Positions 1-13,619 of a DNA stretch of 64,000 bases are shown piece after piece; position 1 is the stretch's first letter, and the number at the start of each line of letters is the position of its first letter. A program made the position numbers and the translations under genes. Source of the DNA: Euleptes europaea (Eukaryota; Chordata; Lepidosauria; Squamata; Sphaerodactylidae); assembly GCF_029931775.1 (NCBI RefSeq), contig NC_079318.1, forward strand, positions 29,588,159 through 29,652,158. Direction: 5' to 3'. The notes under the pieces were generated by a model. That model was not told the origin of the DNA, did no database searches, and was given only the letters and a program-made list of their open reading frames with translations.

Positions 1-899
1 ACTTTTCAGCCTGAGTTGACACTGCTGCCACCTGGGGGATTCTGGTCAATTTGCTTTTCTTTTTAAGAGGAAGTTGGTACTAGACTTGTGTTAACCATCC
101 TTACCTTTCCCAATAAGGAATGCTGTGTGCACAAGTATGTACAGCTCCTAAGAATTTCTGTTATACCATAATATAGATGAGCAACTCTAAAATAAAACTG
201 TATAACTAATAAACAGTGTGGAGCTGGCTGTGCATAACATGAATTTTAGCAGTAAATGTAAAATGGATGTGCATATAGATTCAAAATTAAGAAATCAAAT
301 CAGGTTTCTGGGAGATGAAGATCATAAACTTTTGCTTGGAATGGACAACAGCACAGAGGGGGAAGCAAGTAATGCAGAGGGCTGACAGCTGCAGAGCAGA
401 AGGATAAAAGCAGCAGATGTTAAGAGAAAAGCTAGGGAAAGGAAGCCAAGGTTCAAGGTAAGTCCATAAGAGAACAACAATTGAATACATCTGTTTTGAT
501 ATGCACTGCTTTTGTAGAAGCAGAATAGGTCCTGGACTGAGAGAAGCATTTATTTATGAAAGAGAAAAGGAGATTAACATCACAGAACCTCTTTTCTCTA
601 TTCAATTTAATATTATCTTTAGGTAGTTGTGAACAGTTGGAGAGTGTTAATGAAGGCATCAGGACCAGACTTTACCAACTACTAAAGTGCATGACTCTCA
701 AGAGAATATTTCCTTGATGGCTAAGTTATTTTCAACTCAACCTTGTTATACATTCACCACAATTAAACAGACAACTTAGTTTAACCATTAATACTCTGAA
801 AATGGAGGGGAAAAGTTCCTGTTATTAGTTAGAAAACCCAAAAGTAAAATCAACAATGCTACTTTCCCTTCAATATACGTATTGTTTTAAAATTGCAGT

Positions 900-1075
900 T
901 GGGTAGCCATGTTTGTCCATCAAAGCACGTTTCAACAGGTATCCAGTGGCATCTTAAAGACTAACTCAGTTTGTTCCAGCATTAGTTTTCATGAGTCAGA
1001 ACTCACTTCTTCAAATGTACACATCTGATGAAGAGAGCTCTGGCTCATGCAAGCTTATGCTAGAATGTATTTGTT
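900..1075. repeat. Decayed family B fragment
   Basis: GGGTAGCCATGTTTGTCC at 901 matches the outer end of the 47810-48506 element (GGGTAGCCGTGTTAGTC, inverted). ATCTTAAAGACTAA and a degraded hammerhead-like block (ACAT-CTGATGA ... GCTTATGC, 1021-1060) follow. Confidence 0.65.
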
Positions 1076-1105
1076 ATTTTTTACAATGCCACTGAATGCT
1101 TGTTT

Positions 1106-1240
1106 TTTTTTTATTTAAATTTTATTGGATTTTATAATACAAATTTCCCATATTAACAAACAACAATAATGGTAACATGTAATTCTAAATCCTAACTAGA
1201 TGTTGTTGTAATTTCTTATATACGTTATAAACTACCAAAT
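1106..1240 (-). mobile_element. Short LINE 3' fragment with target duplication
   Basis: A T-run and TTTTATTGGATTTTATAATA lie between direct repeats TGAATGCTTGTTT (1093-1105 and 1241-1253). A poly-A-ended retroposed copy on the minus strand, probably L1. Confidence 0.65.
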
Positions 1241-1253
1241 TGAATGCTTGTTT

Positions 1254-4235
1254 AACAGTTTTATAGTCTGACAACAATCAATATTGCAAGATTCAAGTTT
1301 AGTGATCTCTGTAGCCAAGACCACCCCCAAGAAACAAATTCCAAAGTTTTTTAGATAGCCAGTGTTCAGTAAAGCTTAGCTGTATAAGGAAAGTAAATAT
1401 TATGAAATCATACTGTGCTGTAGATGTGTGCTGTAGATGCCCTATTCCTCAAATTTTAACCTTGAATTTTCACTTAACAACTGCATCATTAACATCTTGG
1501 CAGATGCTATTTTGATATTGTTCTTGGCACTGTTTGTCTAAATAAAAAAAATTCTAAGGCTTGGTTCTCATGTTCATGTGGAAATAGTTCTGGGGCACTA
1601 GCGGTATCTGAGGCACTTTTTCACTTCACTAATAAAAGAAAAATACTGTGAAAACCACTATCATATACCATTTTCACAACTAATATAAATGTATCTGAAG
1701 GGCAAGTAGCCAGAAAAGTAAATTGCCAACACAAGCAGAATTTTGAGCCATTATTCCATAATAGTATCCCCCTATGCCAACCACCAAAGGACCTGGGCTT
1801 TCAAGAAAGTTGATATGAAGAAATAGTACCTTATGGTTGTTAGTTTGGCTCCTACCCAGAGATGATTTTCTTGGCTCTCCCTCCCCCGCCCCCTTGGCAG
1901 TATAAATTATCACTGTGTTGGCCAAAGGAAAGGACTTTCCCTCAGGATTGTCACCCTGATTTTTGTTTTTGCACCATTTGTCCACAAGGAAGAAAAGGCT
2001 TCAGCGAGAATAACCCATGGATGTATATTCAACTTAACGGAATATATAACAGGCCTCAGCACGGTTGGATTTGACATTGGAGCACATGCTTATTAAATGC
2101 TTTTCTAGTCACCGAAGTGTTAAGTACAAGCTTATAGCCACAAAATAATGATGAAAATCTGTTCAGAAGCCATACACTTCCAATAGATACTATTTTGGAT
2201 GTCTGAATGGTAAGATATGAAGAGTTTGCACACTTGTGTCCTGTTGATAACCAGCCAACTAAGTGAGAAAGCGAATACTTTAAAATGACAGCAACAATCA
2301 TGGGTAATTTTCAGGTCATATTTCACATGTATCAGCAACCACCTCGTTCATATCTTCTTTATCCCCTGGATCCAGAGTAGAGATTATTACTCTACCAAAG
2401 GTAAAGTTTGTGACATTTGAACAGAGTCCACTGAGGCTTGCTCACTAGCAACATTTTCCATAAGAGATTTCCATTAAGGCTGAAAAACAGTAATACCAAA
2501 ATAATCTTATTAACTTACCGGTAAATGCTGTAAAGGCTAATTGTATCTAGTTGGCTTAGTGGTAACTAATCTCCCATATCAATCTCCGCATTAAACCATG
2601 CTCCATCTGTTATAAAATACTTTCCCTTCTGTAAATGCACAACTGTTTTCCAACAGTGTAAAATGTTGAATAATGTTTAGGTTTAATCTGGATCAGCAAT
2701 CAGAATTTTAAGTTTCTTAGAATAAAGAATTACTAAAACAAAAACTGGTTTGCTTACTATATATATATGGACTATACAAGCAAGGGATGAGAGAACCAGT
2801 ACATCACACCCTGAGATCTTCCTGTTCAATAAGCAACTAATGACAACTTTAGTGATAAAATGGAAAATCTTCACATAATTTAAGGGCTAAATAAATCTGA
2901 AACTCAGTTTCACATTGCATCTCACTTTTTTAATATTTCACAGTTCACTGTTTCATAAATTAGATTTTTGATGTATTGTACTTGGAGTTCAGTTAAATGT
3001 CCAAGAAAATCACATAAATCTAGCAAATAAACAGATTACAGTGTAACATTTATTACATATTAAGTATGCTCCATGAAGAAATGCCTGTGGATATTTACAT
3101 ATAAAACACAAAATATTGGAATTTTCATATATATTTACTAGCATAAGACTAGCATACTGCCAATGGATGTTTCTGCAAAATCCATGTACATGTTTCCTAA
3201 TGTAATATTTCTTACATGTATTCATGAATATTCATTTGAGGTAAAAAAAAATTGATATCAAATCTGGACCAGATGATTTCCTTGAATAGAAGGGGTGGGG
3301 GAGATTGTCACTGCATTCCCCTCATGCTGTCCCTCAGGAACAACATTTCAGGGAACACTTTGGGCTGCAGCAGTAAGGGGGAGGTGGGGGAAGTCAAATT
3401 TCCCTATAGGAAAAACCATCCATCAACACAATTTCTAGGAATTGAGTGGGGGATTCTGCTCCCAATGGATCCAGAATTGTTTGCTGCTTCCTGGCAGGTT
3501 CCAGGCTGATCCAGTAATAAAGGAACACCTTCACCGCACAGGGAGGCTCTTTTAGCCTACTTTTTCTTGTCCTGCATCCATTGACAAGCAGAGAAGCATC
3601 CTCAAAAGACTAAATTTTTAAAACCTTGCATCTTAAGACTGTCAGATGCAGAAAGTGATACTATAGCATGGCAGACCGCCTTCTCATCTGAAAACCTCAA
3701 GCACAGGTAGGCGCATGCCTTATTTCCCTGATAATACTGAATCAACAGAGAAGTGATTCCATGAGAACAAAGTACATCTCATACTGTCAGGTGTGTGTTT
3801 GTGTGGAAGAGCTAGCACACCAAGGAGGGTTTATTTTTTAATTCCTACATATTTTCTTCACTGAAAACATACTTTTTTTTTACATACTGACAAGGTTTCC
3901 CCCTTTTTCAAGGTGTCTAGATCAGCTTGAAGAAAGTCACTAGAGCTGCCAATCTCATCAAACTTCCTCCACTCGAAAGTAGAATACTTTGTCAATTTTA
4001 TCTATATGTTTTAAAATATTGCAGTATTCTCCAGCCACGGTCTCTTTAAAAACAAAGAACTGGGTGTAACTTGAGAATTCTATGCTGGTTCTATAAGACT
4101 CTTTCCACGTGTCTCCTACCAATGAACAATTTGGTTCCAAATCTCTATTGTACACTTTAAAACATCCATGCCTGTAACCCACTGATAGATAACTTGGGTG
4201 CACTTACTTGCAACTGCTATTCATCAAGTGTTCTC
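1254..4235. other. CEP170 intron 7, nothing recognised
   Basis: AT-rich, no exon-like match. 3250-3540 is somewhat GC-richer and may be an old repeat. An open frame of 81 codons on minus at 3958-4203 has no relative I recognise. Confidence 0.4.
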
Positions 4236-7200
4236 TGTGAAGGCATACATTGGGACTGCGCATGAGCAGGCCTGCCTCGGAAACATCTTCTAGCTTAAAT
4301 CCACAAGGGGGCGCTTGAATTGTTGGAGCCACTGCAACTGTTCTGGACTAAATGGTCACATGATCCAACAGAACAGCGCCCCCTCCCTCAGTTCTGCCTG
4401 AGTCGCCAAAAGTACAATCTTTATGGAACATTCTGAGTCCTTGCAGATGGGAGGGAATGTGTGCCTGCACAGAAGACACTCGATGAACAGCAGCTACAGG
4501 TAACTACAACTGTTTTCATCTTTGGTCTTCTGTGCAGTCCCACACTGGGATTCCAGAAAGCTATTCACCAAGGTGGTGGAAGAGCTCTCTGAATCACTTC
4601 AGTGGAACATAGGTTGCAGTACCATTTTTCCAACCAATGCTTCTTTTCTTGCATCCAGGTCTAAGATGTAGTGCTTGACAAACATACCAGCAGATGATCA
4701 TGTTGTGGCTCTGCAAATCTCCTGGATCGGAATACCTCTGAGGAAAAGGGCAGAAGATGCTTGCACTCTACTAGAATGTGCATGTACAACTAATAGAAAT
4801 GGCACACTTGCTCAGTGTAACAAAACTTTATTGTAGACACAATCCAATGTGACAGTGAGATTATGCTCTCCTCTTTGGAAAGGCCCAAGTAGGTAATCTA
4901 TAAAGCATTATCCCTCCGAAATGTTTTTGTCCTATTTAAATAAAATAATAAAGCCCTTCTGACATCCGGACTATGCGGATTTCATTTTGCACTAGAAGCT
5001 AGGAGGGAAAGAAAACAGGTGGAGGAGGAATTTTGACATAATTTTAGGGAGAAATTGCAAGCTGGGTTTTAATACCACTCTCTCCCCAAAGATCTTGTGG
5101 AATGGAGGGACGATGCGGAGCCCTGCCAATTCAATAACACGCCTAGCCAAAGTAATTTCTGCTAAAAAATACTTTCATGGGCAAATGGGCTAAGGAAGAA
5201 GAAAAAGAGTTGGTTTTTATACCCCACTTTTTCTACCGTAAGGAGTCTCAAAATGACTTACAATCGCCTTCTCTACCACCACCCCCACAATAAGCACCAG
5301 CTCTAAGTTTGAGAAGTTTAATGTGGCAAAACTGGTCAGACAGTAGCCAAGTGCCCTAAACAAAGAATCCAGAGCAGTGAATCCCCCAGGCAGACATTGA
5401 GGCATCTGTGGTAACTGCAACCCCATGAAATCAATCCAAACGGGGTCCCCATGGAATGGTTCTGTCAGTACATTTAGATAATGAACTGATAACCTTCCTA
5501 GGGATAGAGGATCTCATGGGGTGAATGTATATTTGGCTTAAACTGATTAACAAACCAGAGTTGAAGTGGTCTCATGAACAAGCTGGCTAGTGGAAAAATG
5601 GAAGCAGTTGAGGCCATCAAACCCAATAAACACTGAATAGATCTGACTTCCTGAAAGCAGTTAGTCATAAAATGTTTGGCCATAGTTCTAATGGTGGTAC
5701 CCCTAATAGGTGATAGGAACCCTTTTCCCAACATTGAGCCTAAAATTGCTCCAGTAAATTGTATCATTTGAGAAGGTTTGAAATTAGTCTTTTTCCAGTT
5801 TATATGTAAGCCTACCTTTCGCAACTGTGGGTGATAAATATCAAGTCTGCTATAAGTTACTCCTTGGATGAAGCAACAATCAACCAATTAAAGTACGGGT
5901 ATAATGTGCACCCCCAACCCCTCAGAAAAGCTACCACAGGGGCCATACATTTAGTAAAGACATGTGGCACAGTTGCTAAGCCGAAGGGAATAACAGTATA
6001 CTGAAAAACATTTCCTGTATATCTGAATCTAAGGAATCTCCTGAGTTCCTCATGGATGGCAATATGAAAATAAGCATCCTTCAAATCAAGCACTGCAAAC
6101 CATAAACATTTCTTTAATAACTATAGAACGGATGTTAACAAAATCATGCAAACTAGCAACTTGTAAAAATATGTTCAAGGCCCTTAAATCTAAAATTGAT
6201 TTATCGCCACCATCTTTCTTTGTAACAAGAAAAATGCATGAGTAGAATCCTGCCAGGGCATCTGGAGTAACAACTTCCTCTAAAACACCCTTTTCCAAGA
6301 ATGCATACATTTCCGCCAGCAGCTGAGGCAAATCGTTATCCACAGCCTTGCTGACTAATTGAGGCAGTGGGAAGGATGTGCATTTTATTCTATAACCTTG
6401 CTCAATTATAGTGAGCACCCATGTATCATTAATTATGGCCTGCCATGCTTTAAAATAAGTACTTAAATCTATTCCTAAAAGATACCAGTTTTCCAGGTTT
6501 GTCATTGGACAGTTAGAAGGCTGGCTTGCGCTGGGCCTGTGGCGTCTTTCCCCCATGATCTTGAGCACCTTTGGATCTGGACAATGACTTTACTCTGCCA
6601 AACTGTTGGTGATGTTGAAAACCTCTGAGAGGTGGATATTCAGGACGTGGTTGCATGTAAAATCTCTGCTCCCTTTGATAAGAATGCCAAGAGTGTCTAA
6701 AGGATTACCTTTGCTTACAAGTGGGTAGGCCAGTTGGCATCACTCCTAAAGACTTGGTCGTGCTGATTTTTCTTTGAAACAATGTTTCATCTGTCTTTTC
6801 AGAGAACAATGTTGGTTCCTCCAACAGCAGATCTATTCTTTGACGTGTGTCAATAAGTAATGTGGTAAAGTACAGCCATGCTTGTCGACATAGAATGACA
6901 AAGTAGCCATAGTTATGGACGAGGTATCAACTGGCATGTCAACTGGCATTTCTTTGTTGTTTAGATAATCTTGTTGCTTCAATTCAGAGGAGATGTGCCA
7001 AGGATTTCATGTCCTCTGGAAGGGCTTCAAGTAAGGGCTTATTTTTTCCCAACAAAAACAGTTGGTACCCTGACATTATGGCTTGATAATTAGAGATCCT
7101 TTAATTGAGCGCAGCAGTGCATCAAGCTTTCTCCCTGCATGGTAGCTCTGCCTGCCCCTTGGTTGCAACTCTTCTGTCACCAGAAATGACGGTGGGAGGT

Positions 7201-8715
7201 GGGTGCCCAAGAAACCACAATTGTCTTGTTTAACTTTATAACTTTTCTCCATGCTCTGAGAAGTCTCAAGCAATGAAGCCGGTTTACGCCGAAGTTCTGT
7301 AGTCATATCTAAAAATCCTTCCAGCATAGGGAATGCCACTACAACAGGGGAATTTGAATACAGGTGAGACAAAATCTTAACCTTCGGCTTGTTCAAGGTA
7401 GTAGACACATCAATTTCCAATGATCTGGCCATACGCAACATATGTTTGGGGTATAACTTAAGATCCTCAGTTGGGGATGTTGAAGGGATGCCCCCAACCC
7501 TTTTATCAGAGGAGGGGTCTGAAGGCACTTCCAAACTTCCCTCAGATCTGACAGTGGTTTCCTCTCTGAGTTTTTCATCGGATTTGAAAGCAGGATCCCG
7601 GTTAAAGGTGCCTGTGGAACAGTACTAGTTGGTGGAACCAACAGCCTCCATGGACACACAGCCACTTGTATCAGATCTGGTCTCGGAATTGATTTGATGA
7701 AAAAACCAATTATTGCAGGTATGTGGTGATATGAAGTACAGCCATGACACTGATGGAAAGTTGGGGGGCCATAGAACCAATGCCTGGATTCAGGATGAGA
7801 TTGTCTTGGATCTGGCTGGTTCCTCCTCTCCTTTTGACAATGAAAGAATGGGAGATACAGATCTAACCGAAAGCATTCTCGGAGGTGGTAATGCCATCTC
7901 CTCCATTTCAGGCAGCAGATTCAGTATCGATTGGCACTACGCTATTTTGGACCCAATTTAGACAGGTCTTTGCACTTGTTTTGTACCTGGCTTTTTTCGC
8001 CGGTATTTCCAACAGACTCCTTGGAACCAAGGGGGATTGTACTTGGGTCCAAGTCTGTTCCGATTCCTTAGTCAGAGGTGGCAGCGCAGATTTGTTTGAA
8101 GTCACTGAAGGAGGCTTGGAAGGCTTTTCTGCTGCAAAATTGGGCTTTGGCAGCCGAGTCAGAGGACTGTAATGCCTTCTCCCAAAGGGCAGCTTTTAAT
8201 TTTGATGCCCTATCACTATTATGCCAGGGTGAAGGCAACATTATGGCCCTCACCCAGGCATAATAGACAGAGACTATGGTCATCAGTTTGGTCATCTTTG
8301 CCCCAAACTGGGCATACTTTCTAAAAAGGCTTTTTTGTGCTATTCAGAAAGAATTTGCCTGCCAGCTCTGAGGCAGAGGGGTCTGGTGAAGAATTTTCCT
8401 CTTGAATGTTACACAATCAACAATATATGAACAATACAGTAACAAATGAGAAAAGTACCAAATTACCACAGAACAATAAGCAACAGAATTTTTCTGAGGT
8501 AAACTGATGGCAAGAATATCCGACGAATGACCTACTCCATCAGCGTCAAAAAAGGAACTGAGGGAGGGGGTGCAGTTCTGTTGGACCATGTGACCATTTA
8601 GGTGGGAATGGTTGCAATGGTGCCAACGATTCAAGCGACCTCTAGTGGTTTTAAGCTAGAAGAAGATCTTCCCAAGGCAGGTCTGTTCATGCACAGTCCC
8701 AATATGGGACTGCAC
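4236..8715 (-). mobile_element. DIRS-type retroelement fossil, old
   Basis: Inverted terminal repeats of about 165 bases are visible: left 4236-4405, right 8560-8715. A stretch near 4465-4550 repeats the outer edge again, the internal complementary region typical of DIRS elements. On the minus strand, gag-like (about 8300-6570), reverse-transcriptase (about 6570-5860) and RNase H-like (about 5890-5500) parts can be recognised. The copy is broken in many places and its two terminal repeats differ clearly, so it is old. A SINE has landed in it near 5196. Confidence 0.8.
5196..5290 (-). mobile_element. Sauria-SINE 3' part inside the older DIRS fossil
   Basis: AAGAAAAAGAGTTGGTTTTT then ATACCCCACTTTTTCTACCG is the reverse complement of the Sauria-SINE tail. 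Confidence 0.75.
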
Positions 8716-9688
8716 AGAAGATTGAAGACGAACATATAGGTGATTTCTTTAAAAAAGAAAGCAACAGCCCAGAGATAATAAGGTCAAAACATAAGAACTA
8801 TTTTCAGAAAGAGTACTGAATCCTAAGTGATATTAGCAGAAATCAGTACCAGATATGTTGCTTTATCTAAAATATTCCAACTTCCTGTTATGTAGCTCTA
8901 TTTATACTCCACTGTCATTATCAAAATGTTTTTTTTAACCTCCACTACATGGCTGCTATCCAGGAATGAACAAATTTGATGAAATAGTATGCATTACATC
9001 TGAAGCAGATACATAGGATTTGATTAAGAGACTACAACAGAGTAATCAATCAGTTTCTCAGTGTGTCAGAATATCCAAAATATATTCACTTTTCCTAAAC
9101 ATAGTAAAAATACAGAACTACTGCTGCAGCATCATGCAGAAGTATTTTCATCACATATATAAATCAAGACAGCCAGCCAAGGAAAGTTATACATATACAC
9201 ACGTATGTACACATGCATTACATAAAACCAATTTATTCTAGCATGACCAAGTAATAGAACTTAAGTTAGAACGATGTCGTTAGGCCATTTTATCAGTTCT
9301 CACTCAAAGCCTATTCCTACTAGGAGTTCAGCCCCCCCCCAACCCCAGGTTTCCTAAATAATTAATAAACCAGAGCATTTGATGATATTGCCCTTCCTGA
9401 AAGGACCCCATGAGGGGTGTACAGGTGAACACAAAATTGCAACTAGGACCTCACATCATACATGTATTTTCTCCTCTTTCTCTACATTCCTCCCTGAGCA
9501 TGTTGTTAGTATGTAAGAATTTGGGGGTCGAACTTATTCTTCGCTGGACTATTGACTTGATTTTCTTAGAAGTAATAATAGGGTGATAATGATGGACGTG
9601 TCACACACGGGAGGCACCATATTGAAACATTAAATGCCTGTGAAATGGAAAAAATGCTACAAGAGAATCAATTTTTTAAGCAACTTAC
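8716..9688. other. CEP170 intron 7 next to exon 6, nothing recognised
   Basis: AT-rich, a C run at 9333, no repeat family or exon identified. Confidence 0.4.
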
Positions 9689-9823
9689 CTAAAACTCCAG
9701 TTTCTTGTATTTTCTCTTCAGGTTTACCATCGTGTTTGTAGCCATTTTCTTCTTCAGCTTCATCATCACCCCACCACGACGGTTGCCCATATAATGGGGT
9801 ACCCCGAGGCATGGCAGAAAGAT
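9689..9823 (-). CDS. CEP170: CEP170 coding exon 6 (PSWWGDD segment); last CEP170 exon in the window
   Basis: This 135-nt exon has acceptor TTATACAG|ATC and donor TTAG|GTAAGT. Completing the split codon gives [20 protein letters not shown] and then [34 protein letters not shown] is a signature shared by CEP170 and its paralogue CEP170B. The exon leaves one base for the next exon, which should start near CSID in human. I found no match to it in 1-9688, so the rest of the gene lies beyond the left edge. This intron holds the older DIRS fossil. Confidence 0.95.
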   Translation of the reverse strand: MFLPCLGVPHYMGNRRGGVMMKLKKKMATNTMVNLKRKYKKLEF

Positions 9824-10187
9824 CTGTATAAAGCAAAACAAATTTGTTTCACCAAGGAAGAATGACAAGATAAAACAAAAATTCTTCCATATACCATACT
9901 GCATATTAAAAAGAATGTTAGCCTCTGTTTAAACTGTTTGAAGGTTAGCTACCTACATTCCAGACATAGAACTTGCTAATAATGCAGCTTAAATTGTTTG
10001 CCTAGCTATTTGTGAAAAAAAAATTATATCCTTCCCCTTCATAATGAACATTTTGAACCTCTTCCTTCTTTCAGTTTTACTAATATGCCCTGAAATTTGC
10101 TACGAATTCAGGTTTTTATTACTTTTGTAGACCACAGGAATCCAAAGCTAGACATGGTGTCATATAAAACACAAAAGAAAAAGAATC

Positions 10188-10410
10188 TCATGTAGTGGTA
10201 GTGGTTAGGCTACAATCTGGGAGACCCGGGTTCAAATCCCCTCTCTGCCATGGAAGCTTGATGAGTGACTTTGGACCAGTCATTCTCAGTTTAGTCAATT
10301 TCACAGTGTTGTTGTTACAAGGATAAAATGGAGGCAGGGAAAATGATGCCGTAAGCCACTTTGGGCCCACACTGGAAAGAAAAGTGAGGTATAATTTATT
10401 GATTTGGACA
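10188..10410 (+). mobile_element. Sauria-SINE
   Basis: A tRNA-like head with B-box GGTTCAAATCCC is followed by CTCTGCCATGGAAGCTTG, the ATAAAATGGAGG block and a tail AAAGTGAGGTATAATTTATT. This is a near full-length copy. Confidence 0.85.
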
Positions 10411-11192
10411 TTAGGAACACAAGACAACAGCCAGCTATTGTTTTGATGAATAGCAAACTAAAATGTGAGTCCTTTTACCCCAATGTAGCTGTGAGTCCTA
10501 AAGTGGGAAACAAACAAACAAAAAAAACCCCTCATGTCCATTGTTAACTACAATGTGTAAAGTGTATATTTTCTAATCAGATTTGTTAAATTGATATTCA
10601 TGAAATGGCATTTATCGACCAAAATGCTTGGAATTCATATTCTCGGCAATGTTTACAGCTACCCTGTAAAGTAAGCCGGTTGTATAGAACACATGAAAAG
10701 AAAATCCAGTCTTCATAATAAACTATTAATAGTTTCTTATGTGTCACAAGTGGAATATAAAACAGCTGATCCATATTAATATGGAATAGTTAGCACCATT
10801 CTTCTAAACTTTTAATCACTAATTATCTGAAAGGTTTTATATTTAAAAAGAGTGGCCATGTTTTGCTGTTTCTGCTCTCCTGGCTTTCTGCAAACTATGC
10901 AAAACTGAAGTATTCAAAGGGCTGTTCTGTGCAGATAATAGGTTGCACTGTACAAAATGGTCCACAAACTTACATGGATAAATTATTAAGGACGATTATT
11001 AAGGTCTATATTGTTGTATATAGTTTATAGTAAGTAGGATCACTACTATCAGATTCCTAAACACATGTATTTGAATGTATTTTAATTGTATGCCTGGGGT
11101 CTTGTTTACATATTTGCTTAGTTTCGGCATCGCATAATTTTCAGTACAATTAAATGTCCGGACAAAAATTTGAAGTACTTAATTTCTCTCAC

Positions 11193-11355
11193 CTGTAGAT
11201 TTATCTTCAGATTTTAGTGCCTCTACAGCTTTGTGGTGCACTTCAGCAATGGCATCTTGTACTTTTGGCTCCACAGCTTTGGCACTGGTTGGCTTTGAAC
11301 CTTCTACCTCTGAGGATTTTTGGGATAACTGAAGCTGACTTGTAAACTTCTCATG
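11193..11355 (-). CDS. CEP170: CEP170 coding exon 5
   Basis: This 163-nt exon has acceptor TTCTTTAG|CATGAG and donor ACAG|GTGAGAG. It begins [16 protein letters not shown] and ends [10 protein letters not shown] plus one base. The first and last parts match human CEP170 ([24 protein letters not shown]). The middle is a more diverged Ser/Lys-rich linker just after the FHA domain, as expected for a disordered region. Confidence 0.93.
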
Positions 11356-12560
11356 CTAAAGAAATCCCATCAAACAAAGGCAAAAAAGTAACTGAAGTTA
11401 GGAAGATACAATGAAATAATTGTAAAATCAAAACTTCTAAGAAAAATGTGCATTTGGGTAATTCATTTCTATGGAAATGAGCATCAGCATATCCTATTTG
11501 TCCCAAAGGAAAATGACTCCTCCTAAATAAGGGTTATAGACAAGAAGTTTATTGCCATATGTGCCTCTCTGTGAATTTAAGATAACCCCCTCTTTTTCTT
11601 GATGGTGTACTGGACAATTAGGGTTGGTTCACTAGTTATTAGCTCGCACTTGAGTGCTTTGAGAAGTATGCATGTGGCAGCACTTTATATTAACGTTCCC
11701 CACTGAAAGCTGTTTATGCAGCTTCCATGATTTGCATCTTCATATAGCCCATGTACTACTTCCAAGTAGAAATACAATATCAGCTCAGACAAACCGAGCT
11801 TATGTATGAAATCTTCTTGGTCATCAGTGTTGTAGCAGCAGCCCCACATATTCCTCATGTGTTTGCATGGAGGCTACTGGCTAGGGCCAATCAGCCTGTA
11901 GCATCACAACCCAATACAGTAATACCTCCCTAATATTGGCTATGTTCTTCAAAACAGAATGCTGTTTGAAACAGTGCTACAGGAGATATATATAACCAAC
12001 ATTCTCATGAAGATGTGCTTACAGATGGGTCCTGACCCAATGGAGGGAGGGGTCCCTGGACCTCAGCCTGGGAAGGGACAGGGATTCCACATTCTGCCCT
12101 AGTTTTCCATTTATCTCCAGGTTACTTCTTTCCCTTCCCTCTGGACACCTGAGAAACAGAACTTGGGAGCTCTCTTGGGCCTTGGGTGGCCCCTAAGATT
12201 CCACTCCCTTCAGGGAAGTATCACAAGATGCCCCAAGGCCATTACCATGGAAACTGCCCCAATATGAAGGGTAGCCTGACTTGGCCACCCATTTCCAGGA
12301 GCTGAGCCGGTCCTTTGGGTTCTAAAAAGTGGATTGGTGCCAGATTCCCTTGCTCACTTCACCTGCTGGCAGGGTTTGGCCAAACACACTGTTCCATGGT
12401 GAGCACCATGGCCCCCAGGACAGCAACAGAATACAGATATGCCTTCTTCAGCTCTGATCATGCCACAGAGCTACCACCCAGTCCCCTCTCACATGCAGGA
12501 CAAAGCATGAAAACAGTACTACAGAAGGTATCACAGTCCTAAAAAAGTAAATGTATTTAC

Positions 12561-12619
12561 CTTAAGTGCTTCTTCGGGGACTCTCAACTCTCCTCTGACT
12601 ACAGTAAAAAGATTAGTAT
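12561..12619 (-). CDS. CEP170: CEP170 coding exon 4
   Basis: This 59-nt exon begins after the AC end of the U12 intron. With the carried-over G it encodes [20 protein letters not shown] and ends in phase 0 at AAG|GTAAATA. Human CEP170 reads [20 protein letters not shown] in my memory. This is the C-terminal edge of the FHA domain. Confidence 0.95.
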
Positions 12620-13293
12620 GTATAATGTGATAAGGAAAACAGTGATAACTCCATTGGAAATGTTACTAATTCTTTTTGGTAACAACATTTTTGGAGGAAG
12701 TATTACAGCAGATTCAGTTTTTACAAGATGCCACAATGCAGTCTCCATTTATGGTATCACAGTTATCGCAGCTAAATAAAGAACGTACATTAGTAAAGAA
12801 ACATATGCAAAGCTACATCACACTTTTCCACTTAAACTACACAAGAATATTTTTTCTCCCACAGCCAACTGCTAACATCAGTGACAGTTCTCTTTGACTA
12901 GCATATGTATCTGCATTGTCAATCTGAATCAAGAAATTCACATGGCCTTTCGTATGTTATATAAAAGACAACAGAATTCTGGCACCTTAGACATGCAATT
13001 AGTCTGTATATGCAACAGACTGGAGGGAGGGAGAAAAAGAAGTACAATTGTGCTGTATTCTCTCCTATTGTGCTTCTGGTGCTATGTATATAAAGGAACT
13101 TGCTGGGAGTGAAATGTGCAACCTCCAAAGGTGAGAATAGCTAAATACCTTTGCAAGTGCTTCTTCTAAAATTACACTTTTGCTCTTCACTTTGTTTCAC
13201 CGTAACATACAAAGGTGCTGTTAAGTTTTTAAAAAAAATAGTTTAGATAAATTATTCTCCACTTCCATGCGAAACATTTCAATTGCCCCAATT

Positions 13294-13592
13294 AAAGGTA
13301 AAGGTCTCCTTTGCAAGCACCGGGTCATTCCAGACCCATGGGGTGACGTCACATCCCGATGTTTCCTAGGCAGACTTTGTTTACGGGGTGGTTTGCCAGT
13401 GCCTTCCCCAGTCATCTTCCCTTTACCCCCAGCAAGCTGGGTACTCATTTTACTGACCTTGGAAGGATGGAAGGCTGAGTCATCCTTGAGCCGACTATCT
13501 AAAACCGACTTCCGCTGGGATCGAACTCAGGTCGTGAGCAGAGTTTGGACTGAAGTACTGCAGCTTACCACTCTGCGCCACAGGGCTCCTTA
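13294..13592 (-). mobile_element. tRNA-derived SINE, unnamed family, copy 1
   Basis: The tRNA-like head lies at the right end on minus (GGAGCCCTGTGGCGCAGAGT, with a B box around GAGTTCGATCCC). The body includes TGGAAGGATGGAAGGCTGAG. A second copy is at 39633-39920. I do not know the family name. Confidence 0.75.
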
Positions 13593-13619
13593 AGTGCCCC
13601 AATTACCTGCCAGTAAAAG

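Noticed and set aside
10188-10260. tRNA gene
   Set aside because: The tRNA-like boxes belong to a SINE; no proper cloverleaf or anticodon arm.
12315-12542. 75-codon plus-strand frame in the CEP170 intron before exon 4
   Set aside because: No recognised homologue, no splice context, antisense to CEP170; probably chance.
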